Below, piece after piece: positions 13,401 through 21,599 of a stretch of DNA of 21,599 nucleotides. The notes below the pieces were generated by a model that was not told the DNA's origin, did not search any database, and worked only from the letters and a program-made list of their open reading frames with translations. The first letter of the stretch is position 1. The number at the start of each line of letters is the position of its first letter. The position numbers were made by a program, and so were the translations under genes. This DNA comes from Bigelowiella natans CCMP2755 (taxonomy: Eukaryota > Cercozoa > Chlorarachniophyceae), in the NCBI GenBank assembly GCA_000320545.1, contig ADNK01001303.1:1-21599 (forward strand), in the 5' to 3' direction.

Positions 13401-13417
13401 ACCATTAGCTAGCTAGC
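13401..13417 (+). repeat. Left target-site duplication of the LINE
   Basis: ACCATTAGCTAGCTAGC is repeated exactly at 14555-14571, on the other side of the LINE. Because the family's tail may itself end in AC, the duplication is 15-17 bases. Confidence 0.85.
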
Positions 13418-14554
13418 CTTTGAAAAACATGCTCTTGCTTCTCACCTGAGATTGCAAAAGAAGCGAAGGTTTTTGTTAAGGTTGTGTTATTCCAGACACC
13501 TTGTACCGCTAAACGTCAGACTGAAATTTTACAAATCATGGTTCCTTGCATCCAGCAGATACGCTGCTCCAATATGGAGATCACGAAGAAACATACGAAT
13601 AAAACAGATGGATTCCATGGAATCCCAAACCCTGAAACGTATATTGGGATTACCTGGATCCATCTCCAACGACGTCCCCCACGTCCTCACTGGCACGTTG
13701 CCACCCCGATATCAAACTAAAGTGCAGTGTGCTAAATCATGGTTACGCACTAACGCATGGATCGACACAGGCAGCGGTCCTCAAATCCATGAGGGAATAA
13801 ATGATTGGAGCAGTTATGGCTTCATCATTGAAAATCGAAAAATGTTGGATGGCACATCGTGGATTGATGTGCCCACACACACGTGGAACAAAGCATCCTT
13901 GTTTCGACGGCTCAAATCGATCACTGACGACTTGTTAGGTGACGAATTGCCCACCGTTTTGGCGACAACAGAGGCGCTGAAAAAAGAACTGAAAAAACAT
14001 CACAAGGTGATGAAATCTTGTGCTTTCAACGAATTCGAAGAGGAATGGTCCAATGATTCATTGCGCGCTGTGCATCTCAAGAATCTTGGTTTCCTCCCGT
14101 CATCTTCGATCACCGGCATCAAACTGAAACTTCCAAGTGTTGCTACATCATGGATGCGCGCCATCTGTGGTGTCGGCAATCTTGGCAAATTCATGCTGTC
14201 ACGTGGACAATGCACAGAGGAAGATGCCACGTGCGATGCATGTGGCATCCTGAAGGACATGGATCATCTCCTGCAATGTCCAACACATGGTCGAGAACAA
14301 ATCAGATTGCGCAATCAAATGCGCGCGATCATGAATCGCAACGACGACACGAACCGGTTGACAAAGGCTGAAATTGAATCCAGAACTGCTGCGCGCAGTG
14401 CGCGGCAACATCGGTCGCATGAGGACGCTTTCAAATGCATGAAACACATTGTGGCAGAAACCAACAGATGCAACATTAGCGCTGTAGCCGCTGCATTGCA
14501 CAGCTACATCAGGATGACCATTGAAAAAATTTGATTCTTCATCACATCCGTCTC
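13418..14554 (+). mobile_element. 5'-truncated non-LTR retrotransposon (LINE)
   Basis: About 1.14 kb flanked by a perfect direct repeat of up to 17 bases. It begins in the middle of a protein frame and ends in a short non-poly(A) tail (TTCTTCATCACATCCGTCTC) after the stop codon. Truncation at the 5' side, loss of the main polymerase core and a precise duplication are the marks of target-primed reverse transcription. The intact frame and perfect duplications argue for a fairly recent insertion. The 3' untranslated part is only about 20 bases, so any signal recognised by the polymerase must extend into the coding sequence. Confidence 0.88.
13419..14534 (+). CDS. LINE polymerase protein, C-terminal ~371 residues (partial)
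   Basis: The open frame enters from the truncation point (FEKHALASHLRLQKKRRFLL) with no start of its own. It corresponds to the region after the catalytic reverse-transcriptase motifs of a LINE ORF2-type protein: the thumb-like stretch LNVRLKFYKSWFLASSRYAA, then LKRILGLPGSISNDVPHVL, and further on a zinc-knuckle CDACGILKDMDHLLQCP of the form C-x2-C-x7-H-x3-C near residue 270. No catalytic FADD-type box remains, so the fragment cannot retrotranspose itself. There is no stop or frameshift in 371 codons. It is unlikely to be expressed as a gene, though domestication cannot be excluded. Confidence 0.85.
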   Translation, partial: FEKHALASHLRLQKKRRFLLRLCYSRHLVPLNVRLKFYKSWFLASSRYAAPIWRSRRNIRIKQMDSMESQTLKRILGLPGSISNDVPHVLTGTLPPRYQTKVQCAKSWLRTNAWIDTGSGPQIHEGINDWSSYGFIIENRKMLDGTSWIDVPTHTWNKASLFRRLKSITDDLLGDELPTVLATTEALKKELKKHHKVMKSCAFNEFEEEWSNDSLRAVHLKNLGFLPSSSITGIKLKLPSVATSWMRAICGVGNLGKFMLSRGQCTEEDATCDACGILKDMDHLLQCPTHGREQIRLRNQMRAIMNRNDDTNRLTKAEIESRTAARSARQHRSHEDAFKCMKHIVAETNRCNISAVAAALHSYIRMTIEKI

Positions 14555-14571
14555 ACCATTAGCTAGCTAGC
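14555..14571 (+). repeat. Right target-site duplication of the LINE
   Basis: Exact copy of ACCATTAGCTAGCTAGC from 13401-13417. The target lies in a short (TAGC)n tract. Confidence 0.85.
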
Positions 14572-15168
14572 TATAACAATTGCCATGCGCACATGTTTTG
14601 TATGTACACGGCATGCCAATGTAGCTATGTCATGTGCAATGTGCGTGCGTACATGCTGTCTATGTCTACAGTAGCCAAACTATCAAAACTAGCAAATGCG
14701 TACTCCTCTTAATTTGTCGGCGTGCTTGGCCGCGCCATCATTGGTTTTAAGGCACACGTTTCATGACTAGTCAAATACTGTTAACTCATAAAATCTGGCT
14801 ACGACAGTCATGTGTGTCTCGCTGTGTGAAGCGATTATTATTTTACTAATAAAAAACGTCTACGACCAATGAAGAGTGTTGTGTGCCTCCATGTACACTT
14901 TGCAATGCAATACATGCTACACATGTAGCATTGTTGCATCGCTGTGTGTATATATGTGCACACAATACACCATTGTACTTCGTCGATGAACATTTCTTCA
15001 GAGGTCATGCTGTCAACTTTCACGCCGAACATTGTCGTTGTCCGTCAGAAAGTTTGCACTCAGATGCATATTTTGTCTCATTGACAAAACCTAAGAAAAT
15101 ACAAACCACGACTTGAGCGAAGTAAATGATAATATCGCACGAAGTCAATCATGTTAGGAGCTACTGTG
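14572..15168. other. Intergenic region between LINE and dioxygenase gene
   Basis: No exon or RNA was recognised. It contains many ATGTACA/GCATGC words and is free of microsatellites. It must hold the 3' UTR of the minus-strand dioxygenase gene. Confidence 0.5.
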
Positions 15169-17292
15169 TCATTTACGTGAATTACCGATGAAGTCACTAT
15201 CCTTTCCTTCTAGGAGATCGGCAGTGCGAGAAAGTTCGGCAGCAACAGCTGACATAAGAAGGAAGAGGGGAAATGGTTCACATTAAATGGCCAGACGCCA
15301 AAATGGAAATAATTTCGGTGTTTCCCCCCTGTAACATTGCTTCATTTTACCTCGTAGTCGGTTTGATAAATGCACGCGATCAATTGTAGCTTCTTCTTCT
15401 GCAGCAAGATGGTGGAGAGCCGAACCCATCATATGAGCCTGTCTCAGCCGCAGAGAACGAAGGAATAATAGCACAACACAACCAATATCATCGTGGACTA
15501 TGGGTGTCACCCACTTAAGAGAAACCAAAGGAGAAGCAGCAAACACATGAAATTCTAGATGATGTAATCCCAAATAAGCACACCTTTGTTCTGAAGAATT
15601 CAAACGGCGCGCTTCCTATTTCAGCATCGAATCGCATCCACGTGTCCAAAACAGTCTACAAGCAAGGTGATAGGTGACTAATCTTGATCGAAAAGAAGAC
15701 AATCGTAACTGCTACTACTTTTGCTGCCGATAATTGCATCACCATTAACCATTACCTTATCAGGCTGAAATGGATTTGACGGCTGAAAAGCCATGATAAA
15801 TGACAACCGTGGCTCTTTAGCTTTCTGTAAAATTACATAATATCGGCGTTACTGGCCTTCTCGCTCACAGGCTCTTTTTCAAGAGAGGAACAGTTATGGG
15901 ATGAACTCATGGTTTGAAGAATCTAACCTGAACCCTTGTTACTCGGTGCACCATTTCGCTTCCCTGATAGGAGGAGGAAAGTATGCCATACGTTTTATTG
16001 GATACCATAAGTTTTATTGGGGGTTAGTTGTGATGATGGTCTCTTGTATTCGATTTCGAATACTTTTTGGTTAACAACCTGGACAAAGATACACCATCCT
16101 GGCTTTTCATATGAAACGGTCAGTAGATCATCTCCAGTTACGTTGTTGTCTATTTGGTAAGTATATTATCAGCGACTGTGCCACCTATCCAGATACTACA
16201 AAATACTATCATCTAAATTCAACGGGAACTGACTTGTACGCTCGATTAGCCGAAGGGCTTCTTCCTTTCTCTTCTTCACAATTTGCAGCTCCCCTCCAAC
16301 CATGCCTTCAATGTCAGATATCAAAGCCACTCCTACGTATGCAACCGAGTCGAAGTGCCAAGGATCAACGACACCTTCGCAAAACCAGACAGTACCAATT
16401 AGTTGTCAGCATTGACGAGCCCGAATAAAATTACTGTGATATTTTAAGTATTGCACCTTGAATTACGGTATCTTCCGTAGCTTTGCCAAAATTGACAGAA
16501 GGAGAGTCCTGAAGAAGAAAGTGAGGCCAAATTGGTTCTCCGGCGAATTCTTCTAGGAATCTGATTTCATATCACAAAATTAAAGTGATTGTATGATGAC
16601 TGTAAACATACTTTGAATCACCCTAGGAGAGTAGGATTGGTCATCATTTGCCGGACAAACGGAGACGTGTAGTAAAGGCCTCTAAGCTCAACGTTTCGAT
16701 GATTCCGATTAGCTTTGTGTTTTTCCCTCATCACAATGGAATGTATAACTTTTACTCCTTCTTCCGAAAATAAGGAGAAGGGTGCCGTGAATGCCAACTT
16801 CGACCCTTACATAGAAAACAGAACTATGTTATTGGATTTTCTGTTGATCGCTGAATATAGGGACAACAACCTTCAGATGAATTGACTCTGGGAATACTGT
16901 CAGGCGGGCTTGGACTAAAATCATCCAGTTTCGTGACATGTTCAGGCATTCTAAGATCTAGGTGAATTTCTGGATCGAATTCCGGCTCATCGTCCCTCTC
17001 CTCCACAATTTCGAAAAAAAATGATTTCGGTAACGGGATCATGCTTCCTCTTCCTTGCACATGGCCTGACGTGAAGATGTGAAGTATCGTTTCGGATGAT
17101 TGATCTTAGTCAAAAAAGATAAATCGTGAATCTCGACAAACCAAGCTCCTTGACGATTTTGAGGGAACGATGATCGACCCCGAAACTTGTCCCGCTTTCA
17201 CTCATTTTCACTGCCTTCAGTGCTTCCAAGCCCATCGCATCCGAACCCGCCACTCCCAAGAAGGGTTCCAACAGAAAAAGCATGACCAGCAT
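15169..17292 (-). CDS. Fe(II)/2-oxoglutarate-dependent dioxygenase, 11 exons, 421 aa
   Basis: Exons on the minus strand: 17292-17142, 17065-16871, 16805-16622, 16560-16457, 16374-16234, 16149-16079, 15963-15928, 15824-15756, 15655-15584, 15513-15351, 15248-15169. All phases agree and give 421 residues. The double-stranded beta-helix core has the metal-binding HxD (H218, D220 in VDPWHFDSVAYVGVALISDI), GGELQIVKK on the following strand, the distal His H288 in GSEMVHRVT and the 2-oxoglutarate-binding Arg R300 in KEPRLSFIMAF. The residue 200-210 stretch VNFGKATEDTVIQ matches the strand before HxD. The N-terminus is hydrophobic (MLVMLFLLEPFLGVAGSDAM), possibly a signal or targeting peptide. About 100 helical residues follow the core and are not part of the canonical domain. 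The substrate is unknown. The introns are short and free of microsatellites. The first exon and its donor (cttg/gtttgt) are the least certain part. Confidence 0.87.
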
Positions 17293-17700
17293 GGCGGATT
17301 ATGTACTCGAGTACATGTATATGATGGCGCACGGAAGTTGAAGCGACGATGAGACATAAATTCGTTTTGCTTTCTCTTCGTGCGACAAGGTACAGTGAAT
17401 GCCGCATGTGTGTTTCGGGCCATTAGATCACATGTCCCGGCAGGATTTGATTTGTGGAGTAGATCTAAAAAGTGAGAACAATGAACAATGAAGAGCATTC
17501 CAGAGGAAAAATATCTTGTTCTAGATCTAGAACCCACATCCAAACTGCGTCGGAAGTCCTAACCATAACCGCCGAAACGGTAGAAAGACTCTGCGGTTTT
17601 ACCGGGTTTATTTAACGGTTTCCACACAATTACATTAGCAACATGCTGTGGATCTAGGTCTTACGCATCCTTGTTTCGAATCGGCGCTACCCGGTACTAC
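17293..17700. other. Upstream region of the dioxygenase gene
   Basis: No gene was seen. It presumably holds the promoter of the minus-strand dioxygenase gene. A region around 17730-17765 has small inverted repeats (CCTGTCATTGACAG and CCCGGAAAAAACGGGG) of unknown meaning. Confidence 0.4.
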
Positions 17701-17959
17701 CAGGTGCTTTTTCGAAAACGCCTGTCATTGACAGTGTTTCCCGGAAAAAACGGGGAAAAACCAAAAACGTTCCCAGTCCAAAGGACATCTGTGTTTGGTT
17801 CACACTGTTGAGAACGTGTTGATGAGCACTCACGTTCAGTGATCTAGTGATGCAGAACTTGCCAGCTTGTGCAACCTTGCACGAAACGAGCAACTCAGCG
17901 TGTCCCATGATTCTTTCAACCAACCGCACTGACGAAATCACCCATTTCTTTCTGTGCAA

Positions 17960-18580
17960 TGGCACGATGAATGCAGCTGATGAAACGTGTGCAACCTAGC
18001 AATGCACATTCATCCACAGTCTTTCCTTGGAATCACTTCAATCTTTCGTCCGTTCGTTTGTTCAGTGTCTCAGTGTTTCGTTTCGTTTGTTTACCCCGCC
18101 TGATCTTCACCAATCTTCGTGAGGTTGTTGCCACCTGTCAGGGCACATTGCGCCCATCCGTGAGTGTCCTGCGGTGTCCGAAGGTTTCACAGTCTAGCAG
18201 TGCCTCTGCACTTAGCTAGTTCTGTTCGAGGCACTGCGTTTTGTGCTTTGCAAACAAGTGTCTCGTGACATTCATCATGGACTCAGCAACATCATGTGTG
18301 CGACATGCACATCACATTCTAGCATTGCGCCATCTGTGATCATCTCAACACCGCCACGCAGCCAGCACACGCCCATGCTAGCACAGTGGATCGATGCAGA
18401 CAAGAAGTGCTGCATTTTTGCAACCTGCTAGTGCATCGCATCGCAATGCCGCCACGTAGCCAGCGCATGCCCATGCTAGCATGGTAGCCTAGATCGATGT
18501 AGACAAGAAGTGCTGCAGCTATCTAGCTATGCCAGGATGACAACTGAACAAATTTGATTTGTTCATCACATCCGTCTCAC
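17960..18580 (+). mobile_element. Repeat-derived block ending in the LINE 3' tail (tail copy 3)
   Basis: The last 50 bases (18531-18580: GCCAGGATGAC, then AATTTGATT, then TTCATCACATCCGTCTCAC) match the 3' end of the LINE (14508-14556) almost base for base. Upstream of it there is no frame resembling the LINE protein. Instead there is GT/TC-rich sequence and a 98-base-period tandem duplication. This could be a non-autonomous element sharing the LINE's 3' end, or a rearranged LINE copy. The left boundary is not defined; no clear target-site duplication was found. Confidence 0.5.
18351..18517 (+). repeat. Imperfect tandem duplication, period 98
   Basis: 18351-18414 and 18449-18517 share CCGCCACG(C/T)AGCCAGC, CCCATGCTAGCA, GATCGATG(C/T)AGACAAG and AAGTGCTGCA in the same order, with a few substitutions and small gaps. 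The second unit runs straight into the LINE-type tail. Confidence 0.75.
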
Positions 18581-18957
18581 ATTTTGGGATTTTTCATGGT
18601 GATCCTTAAATTGTTCTCAAACCAGCACATGAAGACTGCAAAAGTGTTGAGTTACTAAAGGTCATTGTAGGTGGCTCTAAATAGCATCGATGCCGCACAA
18701 AAGAAAAATGTGCGACCTGTTGACCAGCCAGTCATACCACATTTTTGGTTCAAGGGTTCAAGGACTGGCTGTGTGCGCAGCCACCATTTTTCTTAAAACT
18801 CCGGATCAGTGCGAAATTTGCTTTTCACGTAAAAAGAGCAGATTACCTGGGCGACTCGCTATATCTCTCTTCAAAGTATACTATACTTCTACACGAATGG
18901 AATACTGAAGCGATGATGAAAACCGGCGTAGCCTACTCTGCTAGCTAATCCTGCTTT

Positions 18958-19710
18958 CTAGAAATCTGGGCCGTTTGCGCAGCCATTCCCCCCGACAAAC
19001 TTCAGGCACGATGTCGAAGGCAGCACGCTAACAAAGAATATAAAGAGCTTGTGATCTCATGGATATATATTAGGGTTTATTTGCATCTATTTATTTTAAT
19101 ATTAGAGTTTATTTTGGAAAGCAATTTTCTCCAAGAAAGTACAAAGTAAATGCAACAGATGCAACAGCTTACCTTAATACCATGCAGGTGAATGAGTAAA
19201 TGAGCGCGAAGACACTGAATACAAGCGCTGAAATTGCGACAGAAAATCGGTGCCCCCCCCATTCCTTCCAATCCCGGCATTGCTTCCGGTTACGAGGAAA
19301 GAACCACACTAAGCATGCACAAAGAAGCAGCAGCATCACCGCCACCATCATCACCAAAAACAATCAATCAGATCCCAAAAAATCTGGAACAGTCATAGTT
19401 CTTGTTCTGCGACAAAACGCGTCGGCTGCAACCCATTTGACGTCAACGTTACAACCCATTCGCTACATTTTATATGCTGGAACGAAGGTGTCTTCAAGGG
19501 GGGGGCGAGCCAAAAGGATGGGGGCTCATGGAGGCCCGCGCTTCCTCGCCAATAGAAGGACGGTGAAAGCTGCGAAACGAGGGGGTGCGGGGAGAGAGAA
19601 AGGTGTAGGTACTAACCAGAAGATGCCACCCCGAGAATGTTGATGCCGGAGATTAAGAGCTGTCAGATCGTATCATCAAGGCAAAAGCGAGGGGAGAATC
19701 AAACATAATA

Positions 19711-19757
<47 letters not shown>

Positions 19758-20767
19758 TGTGTGCATCCGCACCCAAAAAAAGCATTATTGCCAATCAAAC
19801 TTCAGGCAACTTCCTTTGGAGTGTCTATTTCTTCTACATAATCTCATCATCGTCATCGTCATCGTCATCACGTCATTATCAATCGATCTTCCCCCTCCCC
19901 CCTCTTCTCTCAGATTGTGTCTGTGCTTGTTATGAAGCAGCAAGTGCACGCGTCGTTCATTCATCATCGCGAGCCTTCTTGTTAGGAATCCACCCCACCC
20001 CACCGTCACCCCACCGTGTACTCAGCCATTCGTCTATTCGCGCTCGCATCGTCGTTATCTGATTTAGAACCAAATTCTTAGCCAAAAAAATCCACATTTC
20101 ATGCTTTGACAATAACCCCCCCGCCCGATTTACGACGAGAGAATATGCACGCTACGCCAAGGCTCAGAATGCGCCACGCGAAGGTCCCCCGTTTACCCTT
20201 GTCTATCTCAGCCAGGCGAAAGGGCGCCATCAGCTGGGTGGAGACGACGACGTTCAACGTGATAAAAGCGTTGGAGACTGAGATGAGCAGCTCGTAGGTT
20301 GTGCCCTCCAGCATGGCAGGGGCGAGCTCTATAACGGCCATGGAGATCATCACCTGCCAACAGCAGCAGCAACACACAACACAGACAGCAGCGTGTACAG
20401 TGGAGCGTGCGTGTTGTCGCATGGCCGTGTTGGCGGCTACATGACATCTTGGGGGTGGTGAAGGGTGGGGGAAGGGGAGAGGAGAGTTGAGATCACCTGA
20501 GTAATCCCGGAAACGAATTGCTCGCTGCTGTCTATAAATACTGCGAACCACTGTGAGATGGAGAGGGATGGAGGGAAGGGGGGGGGCGTGAGGAGGAGTG
20601 GGAGTACACAAGTGGGGGGCGATGGCAATAACTGAGAATAGGGTCGCTTGCAAACATCACAGTCGTCGTTGATGACTTCACTCACTACTCGATGCTTTTG
20701 CTGTGATGATGCTTGTTCGAGTTAGTTGGAACAACACACCCATCAATAATGCACAAGCTGTTGCTTA

Positions 20768-20806
<39 letters not shown>

Positions 20807-21518
20807 ATGCTTCCCTCCTCCTCTCCCATCCCCTTCTTCTTCTTCCTCATCTTCTTCTACTATTAGTCTTTATTATATAGACTATTCTAGTCATCATCAC
20901 ACTGCGCCTCCACTACTCTCAGTTGTGGGGATGGTTTCTGTGATAACGTGGTAGTAGTAGTAGTGTCGCTGGCATGTTCGCATTCGTTGGCGTTGTTGTT
21001 GTTGTTGTTGTTGATGATGATGATGATGATGATGCGAAGTAATGACCGGGTTTCGAAAGGACGTGAGCACTGGTACTGGTTGCGTCGTAGTAGTAGTTTT
21101 ACCATTAGTAGTAGTAGCAGTAGTAAGTAATAGTAAATAGAAATAGCAGCAGCAAAAGATAATAGGAAAATCGTCAGCAATTATCATCAACAACTATCTC
21201 CAATATTCTTAACGATTCCAAAAGCGCCGCTAAAACAAGTCATTTAAGGAGAACTTTGGAAATGGCATGCTCTGTGTCCCTTCTTGCGAGCCCCTTGGGA
21301 TGTTAACTATCCTCTATTTTCATCCTCCTCCTCCATCTTCCTCCTCCTTTTTTTTTTTGGCTTTCTTTCTTTTGAATTTGCATCGTTTTGCATCATCACC
21401 CAGCCACAAGCAGTTGAGGCTCGCCACGATGAACGTCGTCCACACTTGGGTCATTCTCCAATTGTAGTTAATGAGATACGTTTTAAACACCCAGATACCG
21501 ACACTCAGCGTCAAGTCC
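18958..21518 (-). CDS. Polytopic transporter resembling the folate/biopterin (BT1/FBT) family, C-terminal part
   Basis: Partial; the 5' end lies beyond the right edge. Frame-compatible exons on the minus strand: 21518-21400, 21229-21195 (weak donor), 20550-20497, 20353-20197, 19308-19173 and 19027-18958, ending TAG; 189 residues. Membrane-like stretches are VWTTFIVASLNCLW, WFAVFIDSSEQFVSGITQVM and SVAISALVFSVFALIYSF. The segment LAPAMLEGTTYELLISVSNA resembles the family signature in which a CP-x-x-x-EGT/EAT-LFALL-SVSN motif precedes a helix. The GIWVFKTYLINYNWRMTQVW loop fits the YNRxxKxxxxRKxxxW pattern, and the end reads CLKFVGGNGC. Such proteins carry folates, pterins or related small molecules across membranes by proton symport. 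A strongly hydrophobic stretch at 19363-19309 (MVAVMLLLLCACLVW) would be the expected last helix but is cut off by an upstream in-frame TGA with no AG acceptor between. Either the model is missing an exon or the gene is damaged. Confidence 0.58.
19713..19755. repeat. (AT)n microsatellite in the transporter gene
   Basis: About 42 bases of AT in the ~890-base intron between the 20197 and 19308 exon ends. Confidence 0.9.
20769..20803. repeat. (GT)n microsatellite in the transporter gene
   Basis: About 17 GT units in the intron upstream of the 20550 exon. The same intron also has (GTT)n-(GAT)n at about 20990-21034 and (TAG)n tracts near 20951-20963 and 21087-21125. Confidence 0.9.
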
Positions 21519-21599
21519 CTGAGAGGGTGTGTGTGAGCGTGAGCAGTTAGGACGGTTGGGAGGGGGGCATTCCAGTTATTACGACGCAATTCATTATAC

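Noticed and set aside
14000-14501. Minus-strand open frames inside the LINE
   Set aside because: They are antisense to the long LINE frame and have no recognisable content.
16111-16428. Plus-strand 105-codon frame
   Set aside because: It is antisense to dioxygenase exons 5 and 6, which carry the HxD motif in phase with nine other exons.
17725-17770. Small inverted repeats around CCTGTCATTGACAG and CCCGGAAAAAACGGGG
   Set aside because: Short and isolated, with no flanking duplication or element ends, so not called as a transposon.
17687-17965. Minus-strand 92-codon frame
   Set aside because: No family resemblance and no splice partners. It lies beside repeat-derived sequence, so it is treated as chance.
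19200-19643. Plus-strand 147-codon frame
   Set aside because: It is antisense to the transporter exon and low in recognisable structure. The Lys/Arg-rich end comes from G/A-rich sequence.

Overview
This is nuclear DNA of a eukaryote. Every gene except one is broken by GT-AG introns (plus one GC-AG intron), the introns are packed with microsatellites, and the recognisable proteins are eukaryotic: a spliceosomal Dim1 protein, a MYST histone acetyltransferase, a folate/biopterin-type transporter and a non-LTR retrotransposon. A folate/biopterin-type transporter beside a HAM1-like MYST enzyme would fit an alga or another protist, perhaps a stramenopile, but the sequence does not settle the lineage. 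Exon models were built by hand from splice motifs, reading phase and family resemblance. Phase was consistent across all junctions of the models marked complete.

Layout. 436-980 (+): exons of a coiled-coil protein with an apparent frameshift near its end. 1903-5739 (-): three unrecognised genes in tandem, namely a 5-exon acidic helical protein (256 aa), a 2-exon Ala/Ser-rich protein (133 aa) and a 4-exon charged protein (161 aa). 5974-6668 (+): a mitochondrial-looking IscA/HesB-fold protein that lacks all three metal-binding cysteines; it diverges from the 161-aa gene. 7629-8057 (-): an intronless Dim1 gene, divergent from the 13-exon MYST acetyltransferase at 8507-12903 (+), whose catalytic residues are all present. 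13418-14554: a 5'-truncated LINE with 15-17 bp target-site duplications. 15169-17292 (-): a complete 11-exon Fe(II)/2-oxoglutarate dioxygenase. 17.7-18.6 kb: a repeat-derived block carrying a tandem duplication and the same 3' tail as the LINE. 18958-21518 (-): the C-terminal part of a polytopic transporter resembling the folate/biopterin family, running off the right edge.

The genes do not form one pathway. They are typical mixed housekeeping and accessory genes: splicing, chromatin, Fe-S related, transport and oxidation. The most interesting points are the cysteine-less IscA-like protein, a LINE family whose tail recurs three times beside TAGC/GCTAGC repeats, the uneven distribution of microsatellites between neighbouring introns, and a GC-AG intron placed exactly after the autoacetylated lysine codon of the MYST enzyme.
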